From: an uncultured Sphingomonadales bacterium
GTDB lineage: Bacteria > Pseudomonadota > Alphaproteobacteria > Sphingomonadales > Sphingomonadaceae
Assembly: GCA_937863505.1 (NCBI GenBank)
Contig: CALMGC010000051.1
Coordinates: 1-32,961, forward strand
DNA: 32,961 bases
Reading direction: 5' to 3'
Shown: positions 1 to 8,985 of the stretch, piece after piece
Numbering within the stretch: position 1 is the first letter of the stretch
How the letters are laid out: each line of letters begins with the position of its first letter
The notes under the pieces: model-generated
Database searches by the model: none
Told to the model about the DNA's origin: nothing
Seen by the model: only the letters and a program-made list of their open reading frames with translations
Translations under genes and position numbers: made by a program

Positions 1-137
1 CCGCCTGTGACACCGCCGGGACGGCCGACGTCGCCGCGACCCGCGCGGCGGGCGCGATCATCGCCGAGCGCCACGACGCGGAGGCTGACCGCGCGCTGAT
101 CGACCGCAGCATCGCCGGGCTCGGCCGCGCGCACTGA
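1..137 (+). CDS. C-terminal end of an unidentified protein (5' truncated by window edge)
   Basis: An open frame enters from the left edge (codons in phase with position 3) and stops at TGA 135-137, giving about 44 residues. They are rich in alanine, arginine and aspartate and end in LGRAH. I see no motif and do not recognise the family. The frame has the same strong third-position G/C bias as the genes that follow, which supports real coding. The stop lies 14 bases before the chorismate mutase start, so the two are probably co-transcribed. The identity cannot be settled from this tail. Confidence 0.6.
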   Translation, partial: ACDTAGTADVAATRAAGAIIAERHDAEADRALIDRSIAGLGRAH

Positions 138-151
138 CGCGTGGCGGGCCT

Positions 152-445
152 ATGGTCGACCCCGAAGACTGCCGCACCATGGCCGAGGTCCGCGCGGGCG
201 TCGACGCGCTCGACGAGACGCTGGTCAAGCTGCTCGCCCGCCGCTTTCGCTACATGGACGCCGCCGCGCGCATCAAACCCGAGCGGGCGCAGGTGCGCGA
301 CGAGGCGCGCAAGGCGGCGGTGATAGCCCATGCGCGGGCGATTGCCGAGCGTGAGGGTGTGCCCGACGCGCTCGTCGCCGAATTATACGAGAGGTTGGTC
401 GAGACGTCCATTGCGTACGAGTTGGACCGCTGGAATGAACGCTAA
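152..445 (+). CDS. Chorismate mutase, AroQ/PchB-type, stand-alone
   Basis: This 97-residue all-helical protein belongs to the AroQ class of chorismate mutases, which convert chorismate to prephenate for phenylalanine and tyrosine synthesis. PchB-type relatives can also act as isochorismate pyruvate-lyase. The diagnostic first helix is visible (RAGVDALDETLVKLLARR, about residues 16-33), followed by a conserved arginine/lysine stretch and a final helix ending in ELDRW. The length is normal for a single-domain AroQ protein with no fused prephenate dehydratase. No siderophore or salicylate genes are nearby, so the mutase role is more likely than the lyase role, but sequence alone does not decide. 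The start at 152 lies 14 bases after the preceding stop. Confidence 0.85.
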   Translation: MVDPEDCRTMAEVRAGVDALDETLVKLLARRFRYMDAAARIKPERAQVRDEARKAAVIAHARAIAEREGVPDALVAELYERLVETSIAYELDRWNER

Positions 446-509
446 CGGCTAGCCGGTGTATAGGCTGTTGTCCCATTGCCGCCACGATTTTCGGTCAGCT
501 GTCATCTCC

Positions 510-974
510 ATGACAGAAATCAGACACGCGATTTTTCCGGACGATACGGCTGCGGTGCTGGGCATCTGGCGTGAGTTCATTGCCAACTCCCCGGTCAATC
601 TCGACTACCAACAAAATGACGCCGAGTTCGCGGACCTGGCCGGCAAGTACGTGGCACCGGGCGGCTGCATATTGTTGGCGGGTCAGGGGAACGACATCGA
701 GGGGTGCGTCGCCTTTCGCAAGGTCGATGCCGACATATGTGAGATGAAGCGGCTCTATGTTCGTCCTCACGCGCGCGGTAAGCGTCTGGGTCACGAGCTG
801 GTTGGCCGATTGATCGCGGAAGCCCGCATGGCCGGCTATCGCGAGATGAGACTTGATGTGATGGAGAAGTTTGTCTCCGCCCGAGACCTTTATCAGAGCT
901 TCGAGTCCGTCGCGGCTGAGCCGATCTCGTACAATCCGGTTCCGGGCGCGTCGTTCCTCGGTTTTCGGCTTTAA
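510..974 (+). CDS. GNAT family N-acetyltransferase
   Basis: This protein of about 154 residues has the GNAT fold and probably transfers an acetyl group from acetyl-CoA to an unknown small molecule or protein. The key signature is the acetyl-CoA loop region MKRLYVRPHARGKRLGHEL (about residues 78-96), with the R-x-x-G-x-G/L-type motif A, followed by a helix and the DVMEKF strand. The upstream in-frame ATG at 456 would add residues that do not fit the family, and the ATG at 510 begins MTEIRHA, a usual GNAT opening. Base composition is less GC-biased at third positions than in the neighbours, which may mean later acquisition. The substrate cannot be told. Confidence 0.8.
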   Translation: MTEIRHAIFPDDTAAVLGIWREFIANSPVNLDYQQNDAEFADLAGKYVAPGGCILLAGQGNDIEGCVAFRKVDADICEMKRLYVRPHARGKRLGHELVGRLIAEARMAGYREMRLDVMEKFVSARDLYQSFESVAAEPISYNPVPGASFLGFRL

Positions 975-1078
975 TCGCGCGCACGATCGCCCGCGCTGCA
1001 CGAACTTAGGGACTGTTAGGCAGCAGCAACGGTCCAGTGCTCTAGCCCCGCGACTCTCGTCCCCCTACATCCTTAGTT

Positions 1079-3001
1079 ATGTCCTCCTACGGCCCGCCGA
1101 CCCGGTTTCACGAAGAGCAAGCCACTTTCACCATCCGGGGGAGCGACACGCCCGACCTCGACGCGGGCGTAGCTGCAATTCGTAACGTGTTGAAAACACT
1201 GCCCGCCGCGCCGGGCGTGTATCGGATGCAGGACGCCAAGGGCGACGTGCTCTATGTCGGCAAGGCGCGCGCGCTCAAGAACCGGGTCGCGAACTACACG
1301 AACGTGAACAATCTGACCCAGCGGCTCCGGCGCATGGTGTCGCAGACGCGGTCGATGACGATCGTCACCACCAACAACGAGGCCGAAGCGCTGCTGCTCG
1401 AGGCGCAGCTGATCAAGCGCTATCGCCCGGCGTACAACGTGCTGCTCCGTGACGACAAATCCTTCCCCTTCATCCTGCTACGTGGCGACCAGGAGTTTCC
1501 GCGCATCCAGAAGCATCGCGGGGCGCGGCGGGCGAAGGGCGACTATTACGGCCCGTTCGCGAGCGCGGGGTCGGTCAACAACACGCTCAACGCGCTTCAG
1601 AAGCTGTTCCTGCTGCGAAGCTGCACCGACGGGTTCTTCAAGACGCGCGACCGACCGTGCCTCCTGTACCAGATCAAGCGCTGTTCCGCGCCGTGCGTCG
1701 GACGGATCGACGAGGGCGGCTATGCCGAGTTGGTCGCCGACGCCAAGCAGTTCCTCGCGGGCAAGGCGACCGATGTGCAGGCCAAGCTCGGCAAGCAGAT
1801 GGAGGCGGCGGCGGAGGCGATGGACTTTGAGCTCGCCGCGCTGCTGCGCGACCGGCTGAAGGCGCTCACCTTCGTGCAGGGGACGCAGTTCATCAACGCG
1901 GAAGGCGTCGGCGATGCGGACATCTTTGCGATGGCGTGCAAGGACGGGGTGATCGGTATCCAGGCGTTCTTCATCCGCGGTGGGCAGAATTGGGGACACC
2001 GCAGCTTCTTCCCGAGCCATGTGAACGACGTGCCCGAAGATGAGGTGATGACAGCATTTCTCACGCAATTCTACGAGGAAGTGCCGCCCGCCCGCACCGT
2101 GTTCGTCGACCGCGAGTTGCCCGAAGCGGCGCTGCTCGCCGAGGCCTTCGCGGAGCAGGCGGGGCGCAAGGTCGAGCTGTCGGTGCCGCAGCGGGGCACG
2201 CGCCGCCGCCTGCTCGATCAGGCAAAGCGCAATGCGGAGGAGGCGCTCGACCGGCGGCTGGCGGAATCGACTACGCAGGCAAAGCTGCTGCGCGAGGTGG
2301 CCGAGCTGTTCGACCTGCCCGAGCCGCCCGACCGGATCGAGGTGTACGACAACAGCCATATCCAGGGCACCAACGCGCTCGGCGCAATGGTGGTCGCGGG
2401 GCCGGAGGGCTTCCGCAAGGGGCAGTATCGCAAATTCAACATCAAGGGTAACGAGGCCGCGACGGACGACGATTTCGGGATGATGCGCGAGGTGTTCCGC
2501 CGCCGCTTCGCGCGCCAGATGGAGGAAGCGCCCGACCGTGATGACGCGACTTGGCCCGACATCGTCCTCATCGACGGCGGCAGGGGCCAGCTCAACGCGG
2601 CGAGGGCGGTGCTGGAGGACCTCGGCATCGAGGACGTGTGCCTGGTCGGCGTCGCCAAGGGACCGCATCACGGGCGCGAGGGGCGCGAGGTGTTTCACAT
2701 GCTCGACGGGCGCGAGTTCCAGCTGCCGGTCAACGCGCCCGTGCTGTTCTACCTCCAACGGCTGCGTGACGAGGTCCACCGTTTCGCGATCGGCGCGCAC
2801 CGCGAGAAGCGCGCCAAGGCGATGGGGGCGAGCCCGCTCGACGAGGTGCCCGGCATCGGCCCCGCGCGCAAGAAGGCGCTGTTGATGCACTTCGGCACGG
2901 GGCGCGCGGTTCGGAACGCGAGCTTGGAGGACCTGCAAAAAGCGCCAGGCGTAAGCGTAAGCGTCGCGCAACAGGTGTACGACTTCTACCACGCGCGCTG
3001 A
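1079..3001 (+). CDS. uvrC: UvrABC excinuclease subunit C
   Basis: UvrC makes both incisions around bulky DNA lesions in nucleotide excision repair, acting in the cytoplasm with UvrA and UvrB. The 640-residue protein shows all family modules in order: an N-terminal GIY-YIG nuclease ([18 protein letters not shown], about residues 46-63), a cysteine-bearing stretch ([17 protein letters not shown]), a UVR domain for UvrB contact (about 215-250), the RNase H-like nuclease domain with [10 protein letters not shown] and [11 protein letters not shown], and a C-terminal helix-hairpin-helix ([12 protein letters not shown]). The N-terminal extension of about 30 residues is usual in sphingomonads. The last base of its TGA is the first base of the recO ATG, so the two are translationally coupled. 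I saw no clear alphaproteobacterial LexA box upstream. Confidence 0.97.
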   Translation: MSSYGPPTRFHEEQATFTIRGSDTPDLDAGVAAIRNVLKTLPAAPGVYRMQDAKGDVLYVGKARALKNRVANYTNVNNLTQRLRRMVSQTRSMTIVTTNNEAEALLLEAQLIKRYRPAYNVLLRDDKSFPFILLRGDQEFPRIQKHRGARRAKGDYYGPFASAGSVNNTLNALQKLFLLRSCTDGFFKTRDRPCLLYQIKRCSAPCVGRIDEGGYAELVADAKQFLAGKATDVQAKLGKQMEAAAEAMDFELAALLRDRLKALTFVQGTQFINAEGVGDADIFAMACKDGVIGIQAFFIRGGQNWGHRSFFPSHVNDVPEDEVMTAFLTQFYEEVPPARTVFVDRELPEAALLAEAFAEQAGRKVELSVPQRGTRRRLLDQAKRNAEEALDRRLAESTTQAKLLREVAELFDLPEPPDRIEVYDNSHIQGTNALGAMVVAGPEGFRKGQYRKFNIKGNEAATDDDFGMMREVFRRRFARQMEEAPDRDDATWPDIVLIDGGRGQLNAARAVLEDLGIEDVCLVGVAKGPHHGREGREVFHMLDGREFQLPVNAPVLFYLQRLRDEVHRFAIGAHREKRAKAMGASPLDEVPGIGPARKKALLMHFGTGRAVRNASLEDLQKAPGVSVSVAQQVYDFYHAR

Positions 3002-3729
3002 TGCACCTCGCCGCGCCCGCAATCGTCCTGTCCACCCGCGCGCATGGCGAGCATGGGCTGATCGTCCGCGCACTGACGGAGCGGGACGGCGTGCAACCGG
3101 GCTATGTGCGCGGCGGGCGGTCGCGGCGGCTGCGGCCGGTGCTGCAGCCGGGCAATGCTGTGCTGGGCGATTGGCGAGCGCGGACCGCCGAGCAGCTTGC
3201 GGCGCTGACGGTGGAGCTGGTCGCGAGCTGCGCGCCGTTATGGGCGGAGCCGCTGCCGGCGGCCGCGATCGAATGGTCGACCGCGCTGACCGCCGCCGCG
3301 CTGCCCGAGGCGCAGCCCTATCCGGCGCTATACGCGGCGCTGAGCGGGATGCTCGGTGCGATCGAGGCGGCCCCCGCTGCGCGCGGCTGGGCGGCGGCGC
3401 TGGTGCGGTATGAGCTGTTGCTGTTGGGGGAACTCGGCTTCGGCCTCGATCTGGAACGGTGCGTGGTGAGCGGGGCGGAGGACGGACTTGCTTTTGTGAG
3501 CCCGAAGAGCGGCGGCGCGGTGAGCCGGGCGGCGGCGGCGGGCTATGAGGACCGGCTGTTCGCGCTTCCCGCGTTCCTGCGCGAGGGTGGCGCGGCGGAC
3601 TGGCCCGACATCTTGGCAGGCTTGCGGATCACCGGGCAGTTCCTGTCTCGCGACATCCTCACCGATCGCCGCGCCGAACCGCTGGCCGCGCGCGAGCGGC
3701 TAATCGAGCGCCTCAAGCGCGCCGCGTAG
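3001..3729 (+). CDS. recO: DNA repair protein RecO
   Basis: RecO helps RecR load RecA onto SSB-coated single-stranded DNA in RecF-pathway gap repair. The 242-residue protein starts with the typical OB-fold N-terminus ([16 protein letters not shown], then [18 protein letters not shown]), followed by a helical C-terminal domain with the family's [15 protein letters not shown] segment. The four-cysteine zinc site of some RecO proteins is not visible; only isolated cysteines remain, as in many alphaproteobacterial members. The gene overlaps the uvrC stop by one base, so the pair forms a repair operon. Confidence 0.93.
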   Translation: MHLAAPAIVLSTRAHGEHGLIVRALTERDGVQPGYVRGGRSRRLRPVLQPGNAVLGDWRARTAEQLAALTVELVASCAPLWAEPLPAAAIEWSTALTAAALPEAQPYPALYAALSGMLGAIEAAPAARGWAAALVRYELLLLGELGFGLDLERCVVSGAEDGLAFVSPKSGGAVSRAAAAGYEDRLFALPAFLREGGAADWPDILAGLRITGQFLSRDILTDRRAEPLAARERLIERLKRAA

Positions 3730-3787
3730 CACTCCGCTTGTCGAACCGCCCGCTTTTACCTAGGCGAGAGGGCGTGAAGGACGGATC

Positions 3788-4843
3788 GTGACGCGCAAGC
3801 TGGTTGCTTTGCTCCCCGGTGACGGGATCGGGCCGGAGGTGGTCGCCGAAGCGCGGCGGGTGCTCGACGCGCTGGGGCTAGACCTCGCTTATGAGGAGGC
3901 CGCGGTCGGCGGCGCGGCGTACCTCGCGAGCGGGCACCCGCTGCCGCCCGCGACGTTGGCGCTCGCCGCCCGCGCGGACGCGATCCTGTTCGGCGCGGTG
4001 GGCGACCCGCGCTTCGACACGCTCGACCGCGCGCTGAGGCCCGAACAGGCGATCCTCGGGCTCCGCCGCGAACTCGGGCTGTTCGCCAACCTCCGCCCGG
4101 CGCGACTGTTCGCGGGGTTGGAGGACGCCTCCGCGCTCCGGCCCGAGGTCGCGCGGCGGATCGACATGGTGATCGTCCGCGAGCTGACCGGCGATGTGTA
4201 TTTCGGCGACAAGGGCCGCCGAACGACCGACGCGGGCCTGCGCCAAGGGTATGACGTCATGGCCTATGACGAGGCGGAGATCGCGCGCATCGCCCGGGTC
4301 GCGTTCGGCATGGCGTCGCGGCGCAAGCGGGTGCTGCACTCGATCGACAAGGCGAACGTGCTCGAAACGTCGCAGCTGTGGCGCGACGTGGTAATGGAGG
4401 TCGCGCGCGACTACCCGGAGGTCGCGGTCACGCACATGTATGTCGACAACGCGGCGATGCAGCTGGTGCGGAACCCCGGCCAATTCGACGTCGTCGTCAC
4501 CGGCAATCTGTTCGGCGATATCCTGTCGGATCAGGCCAGCATGTGCGCGGGGTCGATCGGCATGCTGCCCTCCGCCTCCTTGCGCGCGTGGGAGGGCGAC
4601 ACCGGGCTGTACGAGCCGATCCACGGCTCCGCGCCCGACATTGCGGGGCAGGGCAGGGCGAACCCGTGCGCGGCGATATTGTCGGCGGCGATGATGCTGC
4701 GGCACTCGCTGGGCGAGCCGGAGGCGGCGGACCGGGTCGAGGCGGCGGTGGCGCAGGCGATCGCGGCTGGCGCGCGAACGGCGGACCTTGGCGGCGCGCT
4801 CTCCACCCGCGCGATGGGCGATGCGGTGCTGGCCGCGCTATGA
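3788..4843 (+). CDS. leuB: 3-isopropylmalate dehydrogenase
   Basis: LeuB oxidatively decarboxylates 3-isopropylmalate with NAD+ in the third step of leucine synthesis. The 351-residue protein has the beta-decarboxylating dehydrogenase landmarks: [12 protein letters not shown] at the N-terminus, the substrate arginines in [24 protein letters not shown], the conserved lysine in HSIDKANVL, the metal-binding aspartates in [10 protein letters not shown] and the NAD-binding [11 protein letters not shown]. The start is GTG at 3788, preceded by a GAAGGAC-like ribosome binding site at suitable distance. The final ATGA overlaps the next gene's start. LeuC and leuD are not in the window. Confidence 0.96.
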   Translation: MTRKLVALLPGDGIGPEVVAEARRVLDALGLDLAYEEAAVGGAAYLASGHPLPPATLALAARADAILFGAVGDPRFDTLDRALRPEQAILGLRRELGLFANLRPARLFAGLEDASALRPEVARRIDMVIVRELTGDVYFGDKGRRTTDAGLRQGYDVMAYDEAEIARIARVAFGMASRRKRVLHSIDKANVLETSQLWRDVVMEVARDYPEVAVTHMYVDNAAMQLVRNPGQFDVVVTGNLFGDILSDQASMCAGSIGMLPSASLRAWEGDTGLYEPIHGSAPDIAGQGRANPCAAILSAAMMLRHSLGEPEAADRVEAAVAQAIAAGARTADLGGALSTRAMGDAVLAAL

Positions 4844-5961
4844 CTGGGGCGCTCGAGCTGGCGGTCGTCATCCCGACCTTCAACGAGCTGGCCAACGTCC
4901 CGCTGATCGTCGCCAAGCTCGACGCGGCGCTGGCGGGCGTCGCGTGGGAAGCGATCTTCGTCGACGACAACAGCCCTGACGGCACCGCCGACGCCGCCCG
5001 CGCGATCGGCGTACGCGACCCGCGAGTGCGCGTGATCCAGCGGATCGGGCGGCGCGGCCTGTCATCCGCCTGTATCGAGGGGATGCTCGCGACCCCCGCG
5101 CCGGTGGTGGCGGTGATCGACGGCGATCTCCAGCATGACGAGCGCATCCTCCCCGACATGCTGCGCGCGTTGCAGCGCGACCCGGCGCTCGATCTGGCGA
5201 TCGGCTCGCGGTTCGTCGCCGGCGGCGGGACGGGCGAGTGGGACAGCGACCGGGTGGCGAAGTCGGCGCTGGCGACCCGGCTGTCGCGCCGCGTGCTCCA
5301 GGCCGACGTGTCGGACCCGATGAGCGGCTTTTTCATGATCCGGACCGCGCGCGCGCGCGATCTGGTGCCGCGCCTCAACGCGATCGGCTTCAAGATCCTG
5401 CTCGACCTGATGACCGCCGCGCCGGTGCCGCTGCGCTTCGTGGAGCTGCCCTATACGTTCCGGGTGCGCCAAGAGGGGGAGAGCAAGCTCGATCATGTCG
5501 TCGCGCTCGAGTTCCTGATCGCGCTGTACGACCGCATGTTCGGGCGCGTCGTGCCCGTCCGCTTCGCATTGTTCGCGGGGGTGGGCGCGCTGGGCGCGAT
5601 CGTGCACTTCCTGGTGCTGATCCCGCTGTTCCGGCTGCTCGCGGCGGAATTCGCGATCGGCCCCGATCCGGCGTTCCGGGCGGCGACGATCGCGGCGACG
5701 CTGGCGGCGATGACGTTCAACTACCTGCTCGACAACGCACTGACGTACCGTGACGCGCGGCTGAAGGGGGCGAGGGCGCTGGCGAAGGGGTGGGCGGTGT
5801 TCTGCCTCGTCTGCGGCGTCGGCGCGGTCGCCAATGTCGGGGTCGCGAGTTTCCTGTTCGACGCGCGCTATGGCTTCGCGCTCCCCGCGCTGGCGGGCAT
5901 CGCGGTGGGCGCGGTGTGGAACTACGCGCTGTCCTCGCGCTTCGTGTGGGGGCGATATTAG
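4840..5961 (+). CDS. Polyprenyl-phosphate glycosyltransferase (GT2, DPM1-like) fused to GtrA membrane domain
   Basis: This 373-residue protein probably makes a polyprenyl-phosphate-linked sugar (mannose or glucose type) at the inner membrane. Residues about 1-230 are a GT2 catalytic domain with [13 protein letters not shown], the nucleotide-sugar aspartates in [10 protein letters not shown], the DxD-like [10 protein letters not shown] and the acceptor region SDPMSGFFM. Residues about 235-373 are a GtrA domain with four hydrophobic segments, a proposed flippase or anchor. The ATG at 4840 overlaps the leuB stop by four bases. The facing PMT-like transferase at 5958-7232 is a natural consumer of such a lipid-linked sugar. 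The stop codons of the two genes overlap as TTAG. Confidence 0.9.
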   Translation: MTGALELAVVIPTFNELANVPLIVAKLDAALAGVAWEAIFVDDNSPDGTADAARAIGVRDPRVRVIQRIGRRGLSSACIEGMLATPAPVVAVIDGDLQHDERILPDMLRALQRDPALDLAIGSRFVAGGGTGEWDSDRVAKSALATRLSRRVLQADVSDPMSGFFMIRTARARDLVPRLNAIGFKILLDLMTAAPVPLRFVELPYTFRVRQEGESKLDHVVALEFLIALYDRMFGRVVPVRFALFAGVGALGAIVHFLVLIPLFRLLAAEFAIGPDPAFRAATIAATLAAMTFNYLLDNALTYRDARLKGARALAKGWAVFCLVCGVGAVANVGVASFLFDARYGFALPALAGIAVGAVWNYALSSRFVWGRY

Positions 5962-7232
5962 AGCCAGCTCCTAAACCACATCCAGCGCTGGAAAGACTGC
6001 GCGCCGGCGAGCGGCATCGCTGACAGGATCGGGTAGAACCACGCGAACAGCGCCGCGAGCAGCACGAGCCACGCCTCGTCCCACCCCTTCAGCCGCCCGC
6101 GCCCGAACCGCGCCCACGCGCCCGCGATCGGCAGCGCGAGCAGGATGCTGGGCAGGTAGTAATAGTAGAAGAATCCGAGCGACTTGGGGATCACCGCCCA
6201 GACCGCGAGCCCGGCGATCCACAGCAGCGCGGCGGCGGTCAGCCTCGCGTCGCGCTCGCGCCAGCCCGCCCACAGGCACAGCGGCACCGCGACCAGCCCG
6301 CTCCACAACATCGCCGGGTTGCCGAGCATCAACACCCCGCGCTGCGCCCCGTCGACGCGCTCGTACAGATACCAGATCGGCCGGATCATCAACGGCCACG
6401 TCCACCAGACGGATTGGTAGGTGTGCGCCGGAAGCACTTGTGTTTGCTGATGAAACATCGCGACCTGGAACGGGATCAGCGTGGCGAGCGTCAGCGGCTG
6501 ATCGGCATAGAAGAAGGCGGGCGCGAAGGTGACGAGATAGGCGAGCGCCGCCACCGCGCCGAGCGAGAGCAGCGCGGGGAGGGCGGCCATGCCCGGCCAA
6601 TGGCGCTGCCCCCTGCCGCCCAGCGCGGGCCCGATCGCCCGGTGGTCGCGCCACCGCACCCACAGGAACGCCGCGCCCGCGAAGCCGACGTACGGCAGGG
6701 CCGCCCACTTGCACGCGGTCGCGAGCCCCAGCAGTGCCGCGCCGAGCAGCCACCTGCGCCATGCCGCGCCAGCCTGCCCCGCCCGCATCGACCAGAGCAA
6801 GGCGGCGATGCCCAGAACCGCGAACGCCGCCATGAACCCGTCGAGCATGGCGATCCGCGCTTGCACGAACACGGTGAAGTTGAGCACCACCGCCGCCCCC
6901 GCCAGCGCCGCCGTGCGCGCGCGACTCCAGATCAGCCACGCGATCGCGACCACGCCCACCACGACCGCGCTCGCCGCCAGCGTCGACATCACCCGCCACC
7001 CGCAGCTGTCATCCCCGAACAGCCACATGCCAAGCGCGATCAGCTCCTTGCCCAGCAGCGGGTGCTCGGTGTTGCGCGGCCCCGCCAGCGTCAGCAGCAC
7101 GCGCGCGGCGGGGACGTAATGCACCTCATCGAACACCGGCTTGCCCGGCACGCTCACGCGAAACAGGAACAGCGCCTCCGCGACCAGGCCGAAGACGAGC
7201 GCGAGCGGCAGGGGGCGGCGGAACCAGGGCAT
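5958..7232 (-). CDS. PMT/ArnT-like integral membrane glycosyltransferase (GT39 family)
   Basis: This 424-residue protein has about ten hydrophobic segments and the hallmarks of protein-O-mannosyltransferases and related lipid-sugar transferases. The first periplasmic loop carries an acidic motif, KPVFDEVHYVPAAR (about residues 31-44), followed by EHPLLGKELIALG. Such enzymes take a sugar from polyprenyl phosphate and place it on a protein or lipid acceptor on the outer face of the inner membrane. I chose the start at 7232 (MPWFRRPL), directly before the first membrane segment; the longer upstream frame would run into metZ. It faces the DPM1-like gene, which may make its donor. The acceptor is unknown. 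Confidence 0.85.
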   Translation of the reverse strand: MPWFRRPLPLALVFGLVAEALFLFRVSVPGKPVFDEVHYVPAARVLLTLAGPRNTEHPLLGKELIALGMWLFGDDSCGWRVMSTLAASAVVVGVVAIAWLIWSRARTAALAGAAVVLNFTVFVQARIAMLDGFMAAFAVLGIAALLWSMRAGQAGAAWRRWLLGAALLGLATACKWAALPYVGFAGAAFLWVRWRDHRAIGPALGGRGQRHWPGMAALPALLSLGAVAALAYLVTFAPAFFYADQPLTLATLIPFQVAMFHQQTQVLPAHTYQSVWWTWPLMIRPIWYLYERVDGAQRGVLMLGNPAMLWSGLVAVPLCLWAGWRERDARLTAAALLWIAGLAVWAVIPKSLGFFYYYYLPSILLALPIAGAWARFGRGRLKGWDEAWLVLLAALFAWFYPILSAMPLAGAQSFQRWMWFRSWL

Positions 7233-7284
7233 CGGGCAGCGCCTCCCTTGCAGGGCGGCGCACGGAAAGGCAAAGCGCCAAGCC

Positions 7285-8490
7285 ATGAAGCGCACCACCG
7301 GGCAGGACCGTTCGATCACGCAGGGCTGGCGACCCGCGACCCGCGCCGTCCGCGGCGGCACCGCGCGGTCGGAGTTCGGCGAGACGTCAGAGGCGATCTT
7401 CCTCACCTCCGGCTATTCCTACGATTGCGCGGAGGACGCCGCCGCACGGTTCGCGGGCGAGCAGGCTGGGATGACGTACTCGCGGCTTCAGAATCCGACG
7501 GTGGAGATGCTGGAACACCGCATCGCGCTGCTGGAAGGCGCGGAGGCGTGCCGCGCGGCCGCGAGCGGGATGGCGGCGATGACGGCGGTGTTGCTGTGCC
7601 AGCTGTCGGCGGGCGACCATATGGTCGGCGGGCGTGCGGCGTTCGGGTCGTGCCGGTGGCTGACCGACACGATGCTGCCCCGCTTCGGCATCGAGACGAC
7701 GGTCGTCGACGCGCGCGACCCGCAGGCATTCGCCGACGCGATCCGGCCCAATACCAAGGTCTTCTTCTTCGAAACGCCCGCCAATCCGACGATGGACGTG
7801 GTCGACCTGCGCGCGGTGTGCGATCTCGCCCGCGCGCACGGGATCACGACCGTGGTCGACAACGCCTTCGCCACCCCCGCGCTGCAACGCCCGATGGAAT
7901 GGGGGGCGGACGTCACCGCCTATAGCGCGACCAAGATGATGGACGGGCAGGGGCGCGTGCTCGCGGGCGCGGTGTGCGGGACCGAGGCGTTCATCAACGA
8001 CTCGCTGCTGCCGTTCACGCGCAACACCGGGCCGACGCTGTCGCCGTTCAACGCCTGGGTGGTGCTCAAGGGGCTGGAGACGCTCGACCTGCGTATCCGC
8101 CGCCAGTCGGAAAGCGCGCTGGAGGTGGGGCGCTTCCTCGAGCCGCGCGTGAATCGGATGCTGCATCCCGGGCTGCCGAGCCACCCGCAACACAATCTCG
8201 CGGCCACGCAGATGGACGCCTGCGGACCGATCTTCGCGTTCGAGGTGGAGGGGCGCGCGCAGGCACATGCGCTGCTCAACGCGCTGGGGCTGATCGACAT
8301 CTCGAACAACATCGGCGACTCGCGCTCGCTGATGACGCACCCCGCGTCTACGACGCATTACGGCGTCGCGCCCGAGAAGCGCGAGGAGATGGGTGTGACG
8401 GAGGGATTGCTCCGGCTCAACGTGGGGCTGGAGGATCCGGCGGACCTCCTCGCCGACCTTGACCAAGCGCTGACGATGGTGGGGCTGTGA
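7285..8490 (+). CDS. metZ: O-succinylhomoserine sulfhydrylase
   Basis: MetZ uses PLP to convert O-succinylhomoserine and sulfide into homocysteine, the direct-sulfhydrylation route to methionine. The 401-residue protein shows the Cys/Met metabolism PLP fold: SGYSYDCAEDAAARF near the N-terminus, TYSRLQNPT, the FFETPANPT loop, VVDNAFATPALQ and the PLP lysine K217 in YSATKMMDGQGR; the MMDGQGR form is typical of MetZ rather than MetB. The ATG at 7285 is preceded by GGAAAGG. The gap to the divergent glycosyltransferase is only 52 bases, too short for a usual SAM-II riboswitch, and none was seen. The GTG of apaG overlaps its stop. Confidence 0.93.
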   Translation: MKRTTGQDRSITQGWRPATRAVRGGTARSEFGETSEAIFLTSGYSYDCAEDAAARFAGEQAGMTYSRLQNPTVEMLEHRIALLEGAEACRAAASGMAAMTAVLLCQLSAGDHMVGGRAAFGSCRWLTDTMLPRFGIETTVVDARDPQAFADAIRPNTKVFFFETPANPTMDVVDLRAVCDLARAHGITTVVDNAFATPALQRPMEWGADVTAYSATKMMDGQGRVLAGAVCGTEAFINDSLLPFTRNTGPTLSPFNAWVVLKGLETLDLRIRRQSESALEVGRFLEPRVNRMLHPGLPSHPQHNLAATQMDACGPIFAFEVEGRAQAHALLNALGLIDISNNIGDSRSLMTHPASTTHYGVAPEKREEMGVTEGLLRLNVGLEDPADLLADLDQALTMVGL

Positions 8491-8885
8491 GGTCGCTCTT
8501 CCCCCATGCGGCGGAGACGGCGGGCGTGGTCGTGCGCGTGTCGGTCAGCTACCTGCCCGAACAATCCGAGCCGCGGCGCGGGCGCTGGTTCTGGGCCTAT
8601 CACGTCCGCATCGAGAATGAGGGCAGGCAGGCGGTGCAGCTGCTCACCCGCCACTGGGTCATCACCGACGGGCGCGGCGCTCGGCATTCGGTGGAGGGCG
8701 AGGGCGTCGTCGGCGAGCAACCGCTGATCGAGCCGGGTGGCAGCTTCGACTATGTCTCCGGCTGCCCGCTCGCGACGCCGACCGGACAGATGCAGGGCAG
8801 TTATCGCGTTGTCGGCGAGGACGGCGCGCAATTTGACGTCGCGATTCCCAAGTTCGCGCTGGTCGCCCCGGCGGTGGCGACGTGA
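8487..8885 (+). CDS. apaG: ApaG/DUF525 domain protein
   Basis: ApaG is a small cytoplasmic protein with an immunoglobulin-like beta-sandwich. It is linked in enterobacteria to cobalt and magnesium resistance, but its biochemical role is not settled. The 132-residue frame carries the family core: VRVSVSYLPEQSEP, FWAYHVRIENEG, LLTRHWVITDG, GEGVVGEQPLIEPGGSFDYVSGCPL and GQMQGSYRVV. The start is the GTG at 8487, giving a GTGA overlap with metZ and so probable translational coupling. The frame ends just before a large inverted repeat. Confidence 0.93.
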   Translation: MRSLFPHAAETAGVVVRVSVSYLPEQSEPRRGRWFWAYHVRIENEGRQAVQLLTRHWVITDGRGARHSVEGEGVVGEQPLIEPGGSFDYVSGCPLATPTGQMQGSYRVVGEDGAQFDVAIPKFALVAPAVAT

Positions 8886-8888
8886 CCG

Positions 8889-8980
8889 TCCCCCTCTCGC
8901 TTGCGGGAGGGGCTGGAGGTGGGCCGATCCGGTTGTTCTCCTCCAGCCCACCCCCGGCCCCTCCCGCAAGCGGGAGGGGG
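8889..8980. repeat. REP-like long inverted repeat between apaG and the LysR gene
   Basis: Two arms, about 8889-8924 and 8946-8980, are near-perfect reverse complements with few mismatches, separated by about 20 bases. Each arm also contains a smaller self-palindrome of the form CCCTCCCGC-TTGCGGGAGGG (left copy 8891-8912 with one mismatch, right copy about 8958-8979). The transcript can fold either as one long stem or as two short hairpins. From memory, very similar GC-rich palindromes are dispersed in Sphingomonas genomes, which makes this a probable REP/BIME-type element. It may end apaG transcription. Its right arm also supplies the purine-rich ribosome binding site of the next gene. Confidence 0.8.
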
Positions 8981-8985
8981 GAAGG

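Noticed and set aside
975-1078. LexA box upstream of uvrC
   Set aside because: No GTTC-N7-GTTC pattern was found in the gap.
1478-3073. A 531-residue minus-strand open frame across uvrC
   Set aside because: It is the complement of a fully recognisable uvrC; long antisense frames are expected at this GC content.
7233-7284. SAM-type riboswitch upstream of metZ
   Set aside because: The 52-base gap is too short unless the leader extends into the divergent gene, and the SAM-II conserved core was not seen.
6414-7925. A 503-residue plus-strand open frame rich in Arg, His and Pro
   Set aside because: It lies antisense to the PMT-like gene and out of frame with metZ; the composition is that of a GC-rich shadow frame and no domain is visible.
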